Made by a program: the position numbers and the translations under genes. A stretch of 64,000 nt of DNA, taken from positions 6,510,001-6,574,000 of the forward strand of contig OZ316896.1 of the NCBI GenBank assembly GCA_973895155.1, read 5' to 3'. Under the pieces are notes generated by a model. It did not search any database. It worked only from the letters and a program-made list of their open reading frames with translations, and was not told where the DNA came from. Numbering within the stretch: position 1 is the first letter of the stretch; every line of letters begins with the position of its first letter. The stretch is from Marsupella aquatica. Taxonomy: Eukaryota; Marchantiophyta. Positions 31,606 through 42,481 of this stretch are shown here, piece by piece.

Positions 31606-33784
31606 TGTTACAATAAGCGCTTCCAGTACTTTGCCGTCATGAAGGCCTCAAAAATTTCAAATACAACACTAGATGTAAATCTTTGTTTCATTCAATATAT
31701 ATTTTCAGTTCAAGTGTACAGAGTCTCCTAACCTATTTGAAATATAGGTAAACAGCTAATTAGAACATTGATTACCTAGATTTTCTCATCATTAGGTGTA
31801 AAATGCTTAGTTTATGTGTCACAGTCCATGGAGAGTCCATGGAGATGATGGGAGACAACCTTCAAGTCCATCCGGGCTTTGGTTTCTATTCTTGGACTCC
31901 TACTTATTTAGTGCTCCTAAGTAAACTAATATCTTTCCTTCGGTATTTTTAATTTCAGAATCAACACAGTTAAATTTTCATCACAAAATGATGTCAAAAA
32001 GCTGAACCTCTGTGTGGATGGGGCACACTCGGATCCGTACTAGACCATACACTCCTGGCAGGAAAGAATTATCAATGGAACTTATATGACCAACTCATTA
32101 TGGGTGACCCTGGATGCGTCCAAAGTCATCCTAAATGATTATCTCAGTGGTTGACATGTTACATTCACCTATCCCCAAGTAATTGTACATCAAAATATGA
32201 TAATATATGGGTGTATTGTGTCACACTCTATACCATGACAAACTTCGTTATTTTGTTTGAAACTGCCTAGTGTTATTCATTGTATGCTGTATATTGTCAC
32301 ATTTGGATGTACAATTATCAGGACACTTGTTCACCGTGTCTCACACTTCCAGCTACATCATTGCCCCTGGGTGCGTGAGAACAATGTGCACAATGACCAA
32401 GGAACTCTGCACCAAACATGAGGTAAACACTATGAAGTCATGTCATAAAGGTGTACTTTGATTTTGTTTCATCTTTGTTGAAATACAGATTTTGAGCATT
32501 AAGATGTGTCAAGGCTATTGCAGGTGACATTGTTGTAAACAAGGGAAGTCTCTTGGACAGTACAAGGTGCAGCAAAAGCACAGCGCGGCTCAAAACTCCT
32601 TTGAGCAGGCCACAACCAAATCAGCACAGCCCACACAACAATGGAGGAGCTCACTCAACGCACCTCACAACCCTCAGCAGCAGACCTCACAGAAAGAGAA
32701 GTAGAGCCAAACAACACAAGAATGTGACAGACAAATCTACATCTTGAAGTGAAACCCTTGGATCTTTGTATGGAGATAGGATCGAGACCAAATCCATTAC
32801 ACAGAATACTTGAACTCTAGGCAATCAATTCAGGTGACTCTGCTTGAAGATGTCCCTTCTATAATAGTTGTCTTGTCCCCACTCGTAATACTGTCTCAAA
32901 CTCTCCTATCTCCATCTTTTTGTAGTAGCTCTCTTCTATCTCCGTCCTGCTGAGCTATCCTGTGTGTCCTTCATAATACTGCGACTACTCTTGATGACTT
33001 AGCTAAGATGGCATTTGCAATGGCAGGAAAGTACAAATCAAATGTGCAATTCGTAGAGGTCCAATCAAGTTACACAGAACATGGCTACTATCACGACATT
33101 TGGAAATGGCAGGGCACCAGAAATCAAATGTTCAATGTGAGGTGTCTGGTCTAATTGATTGTCGGGAAGTAGCATATAATTGTTTAGGGTCATTGGCCTA
33201 GTGATGGTCATATGGTCAAGTCATTGGTCATCTGGTCATAGTGGACATTGAACATTTTTGACACTCCATGTGGTCAGACAGTACACCCATATGGAGTGCA
33301 CGAAAATGTCCAATGAGCATTAGACCAATCAAGTGCCTAATTATCATTGCTTTTGGTCTCATACTGTTGGTTTATTTTACTGAAAATGGAGTGCACTAGT
33401 TTGGACTGAGGCTATATCAAAGTTGCAACTACCTAACCAATTCGATTGTTCTGCATAGTCAGCATGGAACCCCTCAACCCATATCCGAGAGCCAAATCTC
33501 CATCATGGCTGAATGGCAATTTCAAGCCAGAAAACCCAAATGGATCTTATCACTCATCAGATTCAGAATGACGATGAACCCAATGCTAACACTGAAGGCT
33601 ACGAATTTGAGTATGAACTACATGACGCTGCATCTTACCCCTCTCCAATCTTGGCAGGAGATTACTTTGACATCACCGAGATGGTACCCAACCAACATCT
33701 CCGCAGTATTAATCCAGCAAAATTACATTGGAAACAATTTTCACAGTAATTGATATTTGATTATTTAGTACTTTCTGATCAACA
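31606..33784. other. No gene recognised
   Basis: No supported gene. A 78-codon frame at 33513-33749 (NDDEPNANTEGYEFEYELHD start of its best part) has protein-like composition but no recognisable family and no long neighbours. It could be transposon debris. Confidence 0.45.
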
Positions 33785-34128
33785 TGTTGGGAAATATGCA
33801 CAACCTAACATCGCTAAGAACTAGCATAAACAAAAAATAAACACCGACACAAAGATACGTGATTCACTTTGTTCACAATCAAAAGAAGAATCACTATGCA
33901 CAAACTAGTACATCTGCCATAACCTTGCAAGTTTCTCCTCGGACAATGCTCTTCTCTCCCTCTCACTCTGTACTCCTGAAACTGGTATCTACTGTAAGTA
34001 TGAGCACAATGATTTTCTCTCACAAGGGTATATTACACTCTCTCCACTAGTCTAACTCCTGCAACCCTTAACCGTAGTTAGGCTGCGCCCTAGTTAACCC
34101 AAGCAGGTACTGTGCTTAAGGACCAACA
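33785..34128. mobile_element. Solo Copia LTR (344 bp) with perfect 5-bp target duplication
   Basis: The sequence begins TGTTGGGAAATATG and ends GACCAACA. It is flanked by CAACA at 33780-33784 and again at 34129-34133. A central motif ATACGTGATTCAC parallels ATACGTGGTTCAC in the element A LTR, so it belongs to a related but different subfamily. No internal coding sequence flanks it. Confidence 0.85.
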
Positions 34129-35476
34129 CAACAAGAAGATTTCCAATTGTATATTTCTGTACTGACATGAGACTGTAACATTTGATACGACAGGATTTGT
34201 GGATGGCCATGAACCCACAAATGTTGAATGAGTGTTGTTGTTCAAGGGGAACAGTTACCCTACTTGGGTTGAGTATGACAAAGCTTTAGATGACTATTAG
34301 GTTTAAGAGGCTTCATAGGAATAAGAAGAGGCTCATTGTAGTGTGTAGGGGAGGCGATAACAATGCGCTTGCACCGCTCCATTTACAGGTTGGCACCTAT
34401 AGGAGACAGGTGTTGTTTGCATTTGAAGTAGTCATCTCTAATTCATACTTGTGCTCAAGGCATACACTTGTTGATCCATTGGGGGCACAGGAGACATTGG
34501 GTTCAGGAGAAGGTTGAGCCCACTGTAAGGGTCAATCAGGATAAGTCAATCAGGATGCCTTCAATAAAGATTTGCAAGGTATTCTTCAAGAGGTACACTC
34601 TGCTGAGACCACAAATGGACCCAAAGACCAAGCGATGTGTGGTAAAAAAAATGGGGGAAGATCAGGCTACTTGATGTAAGAAGATACCTTCTTATGTTAA
34701 GCAAACTGATCCCAAGACCCATATCATCGTTTAAACTTATGAGTCTGATAAGAGATTTGGTCAAATTTACGTTGCCCCAACATCAATGCATTTAAGCATG
34801 TTAGGCCATTTGTACAAACAAAATTATAGTCTTCCTCTAGAATAAATAAAATGACCTAATGCTTTTTGTTGCAAGTAATAAGCCATTTTCATGGATGTGA
34901 GACCCTTGAGTCTCGACGTCAATGATTGTTACCGAGTTTAAATAGTTTTGCTCTCCAGAATAGGAAAGTTTGTGATTTATTCTCCTGACTATCCTTAGGC
35001 CTATATGCACTCTATTCAAGTCAACTGTAAGATTTGTGTTCTAGAAAAAAAAAATCTATCAAAGGATACAAAGCCAAACAAACAAACAAAAAGTGTCAAA
35101 ACTCGTGAAGCTTAAATAGGCACATGGCTCGGTCATGTGGTCCAGTTTAGTGGCAAATGGCGGATTTCTGCTTGCAGGTTTGATTCACACGACCGCCAAA
35201 CAATGTGACCGGGAGGAGAAACAGCCCCGCAATACTCAACCTGACGGTCCTCGAACATGGCGGCCGTTTGGCCCCGCCTAAATTTCCCGCCAGGCTGCTA
35301 TTTGTAGGCTCAAGAAGCCGGGGAGTGGGAGGCCTGGAAATGGCCGCCGTCCTAGGCGAACACAGAATGATTGGCAGCATCTCACGACGTTTGCCATTCC
35401 GCCTGAACTAATGCTTTGCTCGCTCTGTGATCATGCACTGCCATGGGTGGGGAACCATCATTGCCCAATGTTCAGC
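34129..35476. other. No gene recognised
   Basis: Short frames only. A GC-rich patch at 35.19-35.41 kb is not assignable. Confidence 0.5.
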
Positions 35477-35652
35477 CCGGACACCAGGCTGCCAATTAGC
35501 CTCGCTACTCTGGCCGATACCGGCCGTGGATAATGCATTTCGGTCGGAATGCTTTTGGAGCTATCCGGACACCAGGCTGCCAATTTGCTTCGCTACTCTG
35601 GCCAATAGTAGCCGTGGATAATGCATTTCGGTCGGAATGCTTTTGGAGCTAT
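35477..35652. repeat. 88-bp tandem duplication
   Basis: Copies 35477-35564 and 35565-35652 share CCGGACACCAGGCTGCCAAT and CGGTCGGAATGCTTTTGGAG. They differ at a handful of positions in the middle. Confidence 0.9.
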
Positions 35653-37425
35653 CTTCTATTCTGTAATATTGTTGTACCGCTGTCATCTTCAACCATAGGG
35701 TCCCTTTCAATGGTCTTCCTTTTGCTCAGGTATCATGGAAAGGTAGTGGTGTCATTGCAGCCTCTAGGACCAAATTGATAGCAGACACCCGAAACATCAT
35801 TTGGCACGCCCAAAACACGATGGCTGTTGCAACTCGTTTCTGAAGTATGCATGGACGAATCACAACCACCTACAAGTTTGACCATCGTAGTCATCCATTC
35901 ACGACTCTCAACAAATGGTTTCCACAACAATGTCGTCAGTCAGGTCCCCAGATTGAAGTTGTCTCTCCACTGTTTCATAAATGGACTGCAACAGTCTTCT
36001 GTATGTGCTTCCTACGTCAAGTCTGTCTTCTGTGCGTCCTACACATAGCAGAGCGGGATCACAAAATTCACAGAAGCAAAAATGATAGCACTCTTTGCAT
36101 TAGAATTCAGGATGGACCCCCTCCATACAGTAGTAATGGTCAGCTGGTGGAGGAGGCCCTATCACCTCCAAAGGCAGGTGATTGCTATCAGTTAAGATCA
36201 CAGGCATACAATTGCAGTCCATGCTGGTGCTGCAGTGCACCTTCCAATTGTCTTCCTAGAGGCGGCAGGAGTGAGTTGTTGTTTCCATTTCAACTCTTTC
36301 ACAGATAAGGTGGACCAGTAAATTACTGAATTTTGATTACTTTTCAGTTTGCCACCAGAGAGAGAAGGAGCACTTTGTCGGACTGTTAGACTAGAATTCA
36401 GAAGGTGGAATGGATCTTGCAGTAGCAGGAGGAGCGAACTACTACTGTTTGTTAGACAAAGAATAGCCCGTGATGTGATGAACCTATCAGTCCCTCTGAA
36501 TTTGAAAGAGAATCGTTTTGATATGCGCACTCTACTAGAGTAGATTTAGGAGGCCAGCCAAGTTTGCCGTTCCTTCAGGTGCATACATGGAAAATTATCG
36601 AGCAACTTATCGAAGTGAAACATCTAGCGTGCAGATTTACTAAGTGGGTACAATGTCTCTCTGCCAGGCAGATCTGGCTCGCAGGCGCTGCTTGCTGTTT
36701 CGGTTTAAGTCGAAGTACTTTTCATGCCAACGGCCTACACACTTATGGTACTTTTGAAACCTATGGAAGCAGCCATGCACCGATTGACATTTGAGTTCTA
36801 TATCTCCCTGTCAACTCAGAGATACTCTCTACATTTTCGCGGTGGTAGGTGTCAACATGTCTTTTGCTCTGAACTGTTCGGATATATGTCAAAAATTTGT
36901 AAGGAGATCTATTTACCTTAAGCTATTTACTGTGTCCGTTACCATGGAGGTAGTTGTGTGTGTAGGAAAGCACAATTAGACGACAGGCGGGTACTCGGCC
37001 AAATCGGTCTAGCTGCCATGAGCCCATTTTATGCACATTTCCACGACTCGTACAATATTTTTCATGATCGCCCCAAAATTAGGCCGTTCGAAGTTAATTT
37101 ACCCACTTCAATTAGTTGAAAGTCATTTCATTGTCCTAAACCTTCCTAGACTCGAGGACCTTGATAGCCTGCAGGAGCCCAGAATATCATAGATATACTG
37201 GTACGAAAGAATCTCCCGGTTGAGGTCTGGATGTTGCTGACTTTGAGTTCCTGAGGCTTCATGAGTTAATTATGTATGGCAGCATCGGCTACAGAGTGTC
37301 TAGACTCCAAACCACTTTTTGAGCCCCTGTATGAGAAATTGACTTGAAGAGAACTCACACACAGAATCTGAAGTAAGCCTGAGATGAGGAACGATTTTCC
37401 AGATTAGACCTCTGACGGCTGCTGT
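35653..37425. other. No supported gene; weak exon-like stretches at 36.2 and 36.35-36.54 kb
   Basis: A 65-codon plus-strand frame (36349-36543) follows an acceptor-like TTACTTTTCAG, but its upstream partner and family are unclear. I do not call a gene. Confidence 0.4.
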
Positions 37426-37703
37426 TCGATGTCAGGCTATTGGAACAAACCTACAGTACATGTGTCCCGCGGCAATAACTTTCTTAGTAAACGGACGCAC
37501 TCCTTAGCTGCTGATAAACATATATCATGATCTAACTAATATCACTCTTGGGGAGACAAGCTCGATGTCAGGCTATTGAAACAAAACTACAACACATGGG
37601 TCCCGCGGCAAAACCTTTCTTGTTAACGGTCTGCAAGGACGTACTCCTTAGCTGCTGACAACACAAATCATGATCTAACTAATATCACTCTTGGCGAGAG
37701 AAG
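37426..37703. repeat. Tandem duplication with 136-bp period
   Basis: TCGATGTCAGGCTATTG recurs 136 bp apart (37426 and 37562). Both copies continue with GTCCCGCGGCAA, CTCCTTAGCTGCTGA and ATCATGATCTAACTAATATC. The second copy has a short insertion (TCTGCAAGG). Confidence 0.9.
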
Positions 37704-38395
37704 ATTAAGAATGACAGCATGAGGGTATTTTGTGCTAAGGAAGGGGTGGCTTTCTCCAAACAAAATTCCCTGGTAGGACTGGCTAACAAGCGCTGTGCTC
37801 TTGTTAGCCAGTCAAATTGGATGAGAATTACAAACCTCATGAGGGACATGTGATACTCCTTGGAGATAAACAGTTGTGAAATCTAAGGCAGGGATCTTCC
37901 CGAATCACACCTCCAGCCAGTGATCAAGTGCAATGAGTCTTCTGCTCGAGAAGCCAAGTGGGCGATGTAACCAGTATCCAATAAAGTCAGAGGCGAGTAT
38001 ACCATTGCCTTCACAAATATCCGGTAACTCTGCACTCAGACGACCACTTATCTGAAAGAAATAGCCTGTCATTCTGCAAACCACAGAAATAACCTAGAGT
38101 GATACTGATACGCTACAAAAAAAAACATTAGTTTACAAGCACATCACTGATTGACAGAATCTCCTTGGCCAGAGCATCAAAGTTATGTTAATTGATTGAT
38201 ACTTTCTTGCATGAATCTTGCACCTAACATGATTATTACAGCTATAATTTCCTCTGCAAGGTGAACCGTCGTAGTGTAGCCGAAAGATCCAAAGCTGAAA
38301 CTACAGATCCTCCTCCTAACTAATTGTACACATTCCACTAGTTTCTCCTTCCTTAGCGTTCATTTATACATCGCGAATGTTCAGGTAATAAACTG
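37704..38395. other. No gene recognised; presumed 3' flank of FTRV
   Basis: AT-rich sequence without frames of interest. The right end probably holds the FTRV 3' UTR. Confidence 0.5.
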
Positions 38396-38998
38396 TCATT
38401 CCACAACCTCGAACTCGTCATCCTTCAAGTGGGCAAAGAATTTCACTGGTTTTCCCTCCGCCTCTATGACGAACTGCACTTTGAAAGGTAAGTTTGCCGA
38501 AATCGTCTTCCCCTTGAAAACCCCCAGGACCTCCTTTACTTCTCCTTCTAGTCCTTCCAGGTTCAAATTCGGAGATTTCAAAACATGGTAAACCGTCAAT
38601 GGCACCTTCACTCTAATTTTGGCCCCTGGTTGTACGCCACCCGCTGTGGTATCTTGCCCTCCACTGGATTGCGCATCCCCAATCTTCACCGCCACTTCGC
38701 ACACCACATTCCTGCCGCAGCGTGGAATGCTCATCGCTGACCCCGGAGGCAGTCCTGTGCTAATCATGCAAAGTGACGACGATCGTCCAAAGATGGAAGA
38801 ATTTGGGAAAGATGAACAAGAATCACACCCTGGTCTTTGGATTGCAATGTCCCCCGCGACTGAAGCCCACCGCACCACTCCAGGTGCTTGCCTCCTGTGA
38901 CACCTGCCGTAATTTCCCACGACTGCCACGGACGACGGACACATTAAATAGGCCGCCATAGCTCGGCTTGTCCGCTCTCCTTGTTTCGACTTGCACAA
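38396..38998 (-). CDS. FTRV: Ferredoxin:thioredoxin reductase, variable (A) subunit, plastid
   Basis: The C-terminal 75-80 residues are diagnostic: GAKIRVKVPLTVYHV, an acidic loop, GVFKGKTISANLPFKVQFV and GKPVKFFAHLKDDEFEVVE. This small SH3-like beta-barrel subunit clamps the catalytic Fe-S subunit. The heterodimer passes electrons from photosynthetically reduced ferredoxin to thioredoxins in the stroma. The first about 110 residues are Ser/Arg/Cys/Gly-rich with few acids, as in a chloroplast transit peptide. The frame opens at 38998 (MCKSKQGERTSRAMAAYLMC), but Met14, at 38959, gives the more usual transit-peptide start MAAYLMCPSSVAVV, and I prefer it. A single exon, intact. No other photosynthesis gene lies near. 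Confidence 0.93.
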   Translation of the reverse strand: MCKSKQGERTSRAMAAYLMCPSSVAVVGNYGRCHRRQAPGVVRWASVAGDIAIQRPGCDSCSSFPNSSIFGRSSSLCMISTGLPPGSAMSIPRCGRNVVCEVAVKIGDAQSSGGQDTTAGGVQPGAKIRVKVPLTVYHVLKSPNLNLEGLEGEVKEVLGVFKGKTISANLPFKVQFVIEAEGKPVKFFAHLKDDEFEVVE

Positions 38999-39754
38999 GT
39001 AATCAACCTTCGGCTCAATGATAGTTCCCGAGCGAAGTGAGTTCTCTCCCTACCAAAAGTATTGCTCTCCCTACCAAAAGTATTGTCCGTCCGCAGGGCC
39101 CTTATCCACAGGGATAGATGCTTTAACCAACCTACTGTAGTTGCGAACGAATTGACGAACCAAATGAGTGACAGAAAGAGAGAATAGTGCGTTGGTGCTC
39201 CATGTTTATCGGAGTGGAGAAGATGAGAGTACGGAAGAACACTGAAGGTGGCACAAACTTACCCGCGTTTCGGACTCTGGCAGAGGTGTCATGGGTGGGG
39301 CAAGGGTGTAAACGGTTAGAAATTTGTGTCTACCCCAAAATAGCTCCTTGCTAATAAGTAGGGACTCTCAGGTTAGGCCTTGCCATAAGCTAAAGTCAAG
39401 GTATTCATTGTTTGTTGAGAGTAATCTCTCTACCAATGTCACCCAAACTTACTCATTTTCTCTCCATCACTGGTTGACCAATGTCACCCAAAATTCCCCA
39501 CTTTCTATCCATCGGTATCCGTGAGTACATGTCATAATCCAAATAGTTAGCTATCTCAAAGCTTGTCCCAAGACCAACCTTATCTCAACTATCATAATCA
39601 TCTCAATAGGCCCAACTCAATTGGGATCTTTGGCATGATGAAATTGGACCTCAACACCCCGGGCCTACTTAGCGTGGCCGCCCCAATGCAAGTCCTCGTG
39701 GGAATTGAACGCGGATTGGTTGCTATTTCAATAGGATTGACAAACAGGCAAAAT
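38999..39754. other. No gene recognised; FTRV upstream flank
   Basis: Contains the presumed FTRV promoter. GCTCTCCCTACCAAAAGTATTG occurs almost twice in tandem near 39045-39085. Otherwise nothing. Confidence 0.5.
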
Positions 39755-40070
39755 TGTTGAGCAAAGATGACATTCACAATGGCAAACCCATAAAACATCC
39801 AACACACTCTATGGAAAAATATAATTCCGTCTCAACTAAGGTTACGTTCATGGGGACACACCAGAGCTTTACTACACTCTAGGCCCTTTGGTCATATTGA
39901 GTCTCCGCAATACAAGATCTCTCTATCTCTCAATTGGCTCCGTAACTCCTATCCAAGCAAACACTGCTTGGCATATAGTGTGCAGCCTAGTTAACTTAAC
40001 GTAGTCTGTGACTAAGATAAGCCCTAAAAGGTTACAATCATGACCCTAAACTAATAGTAAATGTCTAACA
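39755..40070 (-). repeat. 3' LTR of element D (316 bp)
   Basis: TG...CA ends, with an adjacent polypurine tract. It is clearly related to the A LTR (CGTTCATGGGGACACACCAG versus CGTCCACGGGAACACACAAG) but lacks most of the 18-bp GTTGTACC repeats. Confidence 0.8.
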
Positions 40071-41636
40071 ATCTCACCCTTGACTCTGGTCTAGGGGAGG
40101 GTAATAATGCTAACCTATATGATTACTCACCTCGAAGTTCTTGACAAAAACCAAACCAGTTTTTCTTCTCTAACTAGAGCAACTTAGAATTAAGCCATAC
40201 GTAGCTTAATACATAGGAACGAGTAAGAGCATATATTGATAAAATTTACAACAAATGTTAAGAAAACTCTACTTGTGACGTAATTGCAAAACCTGCAATA
40301 TGTCACGCGGTGTCTACAAAAACTCTCCAAACGAATTACTTTGGTAAAGGCGTTAGTCGGGTTGAGTTTACCATCAGTCTTGACTAGCTCAAACAAATTA
40401 TCTAACATAGTCTAACTGATATATTGGTACCTAACGTTAATGTGCTTCACTTTGTTGTCCATCACCTGGTTCACAACAAGGTGGAGAGCACTCTAGCTAT
40501 CATAATGGAGCTTCACTTTCCTTTGTGGTAATCTCATCTTAGTGATCAGTCTATCCAACCAAATTGTTTCCTTTGTTGCTTTTGCTACTACAACATAATC
40601 TCCTTCTATAGCAAATTGAGCTACACACTTCAGCAAATTAGACCTCCAACTTATGCATCTATCACCAAGTGTGAGACACATACCCTATTGTTGATCTCCT
40701 CATGTCTAGATCCTCAGCATAGTTAGCATCCACATAGTTCATCAATGATCTAGCATTATTTGTATGTGCATTAAACAATAGACCATAATCCACAGTACCC
40801 TTCAAGTACCTAATAATCCACTTCACTGATCTCCAATGTACCTTTGCTACATTTGACATGTACCTTCTCATCTTGCTCATAACCATGGCAAGATTGGATC
40901 TAGCTAGTGCAAGTCATCAAATACATGAGACTCTCCATTGCCTTATCATAAGAAACCTTTGACATCAGCCCCATTTCTATTGCATCAGTCAAAAAGAAAG
41001 TTGATGACAACTTGAAGTATGGAGCCAAAGGGGTACTTAATGGCTTGTTGTCCCCCATGTCAAACCTGAAGATTACCTTCCTTGCATACCCACTCCCTGT
41101 CAACCATAGCTTACCAGCCTCCAAGTCCTCAATGATCTCCATACCCAAAATCCTCTTAGTTGGTACTAAGACTTTCATCTTAAACTCTACACTAAGCAGT
41201 GTCTTGAGCTTAATAATCTTAGACCTATCATTGGCCACAACAAGCATGTCATCCACATGAAGCACTAGAACAATGAACCTAAAGACAATATTTTTTACCA
41301 GTTTTAGATACACAAAAGGATCAAATACACTTATGTGAAAACCTTGTGCACAGATCCAATCATCAAACTGCTTATTGTATTATTTGGTGCTCAGTGCTTC
41401 AACCCATACAAGGATTTTAGTAATCTGCAAACTAAGTAACTAACTTCTCTTGTCCTATCTTTACAAAACCTAGTGGCTGTCTCGTGAACATCTCTTTCAA
41501 GGTGCCATATATAGAGAAAATATGTGACAACATCAATCTAATCTAGCAATAAACCAAACATAATAACAAGCACACACAACAGTTGTATTGTAGAGTACTT
41601 AGCAAATGATGAAAAGACCTCAATATTATAACAAAT
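39755..41636 (-). mobile_element. Copia element D: decayed 3' half (LTR, RNase H, RT), older relative of A
   Basis: An LTR-like unit, 39755-40070, begins TGTTGAGCAAAGATG and ends GTCTAACA. It is followed by a polypurine tract (minus) homologous to that of element A. Minus-strand fragments follow: NLFELVKTDGKLNPTNAFTK, GDRCISWRSNLLKCVAQFA, KWIIRYLKGTVDYGLLF and VLHVDDMLVVANDRSKI (RT active site VDD). These parallel element A residue by residue but with stops and shifts. Homology continues to about 41630 (TAGAGTACTTAGCAAATGAT) and stops abruptly at the start of the element B LTR. Confidence 0.85.
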
Positions 41637-41906
41637 TGTTGGCTCCGAACTAGACAACAATGCAAAACATGAGAGCACTGAATCTCATACTACACCAACA
41701 AGACACCATGATGGGAAAACTTGATCCTAAAGGATCCATAACTTATGAGAAAGTACATGTGAAGAATGAGGGATAGAATATATGCTCTCCCTCCAACCTA
41801 TACTCCCCCAGGGGGCCAAGATGTGTGGGCCTAATTATCTAAGAAAATCTTATCCTATTATAATGTAATCCAGAGTTAACCCTGGTAAGGTCAAACTAAG
41901 TAATTA
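41637..41906 (-). repeat. Element B 3' LTR, outer part, interrupted by element A
   Basis: Starts TGTTGGCTCCGAACTAG, directly after D sequence ends. It breaks off at AAGTAATTA where element A begins and resumes at 47715-47743 (AATTCAAGAACTC to TCCTAACA). Confidence 0.75.
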
Positions 41907-42291
41907 TGTTGAGCATAGACGACGATCGCAACGGCAAGCCCATGAACCATCCAACGCACAATAGTCGACACAAGAGATACGTGGTTCACCTCCTTGAGGC
42001 TACGTCCACGGGAACACACAAGAGAGCTTTACTGAACTCTAAGCCCGTCGGCTATACCGAGTCTCCACAGTGTAAGCTCTCCCTATCTCTCAAGTGGCTC
42101 CATAACAATGAGCCTTGGTTTTACCTCTCCAAGCACACATGCCTCTTATGATATAGTGTGCAACTTAGTTGTACCTAACCACATAGTTGTACCTAATCAC
42201 GTAGTTGTACCTAACCACATAGTTGTACCTAATCACGTTGTTGTACCAACCACGTCATACCTAGCCTAGACGTAAGAGTAAATACCCAACA
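41907..42291 (-). repeat. 3' LTR of element A (385 bp)
   Basis: TGTTGAGC start and CCCAACA end. It contains five 18-bp GTTGTACCTAAnCACnTA units. The polypurine tract lies just right of it. Confidence 0.95.
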
Positions 42292-42303
42292 ATCTTCCCC
42301 TTG
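42292..42303 (-). other. Polypurine tract of element A
   Basis: On the minus strand it reads CAAGGGGAAGAT, directly next to the LTR end. It primes plus-strand DNA synthesis in LTR elements. Confidence 0.85.
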
Positions 42304-42481
42304 ACTCTGGTCTAGGGGAGAGTAATACTGCCAATGTATATGATCCCTCAGCGGGAAGTTCTGGACAAAAACCAAATCGGTTTCCCTCTCTAACTAGAGC
42401 AAACCAGAACTAAGCCGTAGCCTAATACATAGGGATGAGGAAGAGCATATATCAGTAATTACAATGAATGTTAAGAAAACT

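Noticed and set aside
36220-36543. Possible L-asparaginase-like exons (TIAVHAGAAVHLP and, after an intron, LPPEREGALCR)
   Set aside because: The two short motifs recall the start of plant asparaginase, but no start codon, no further exons and no catalytic region follow. The resemblance is too short to support.
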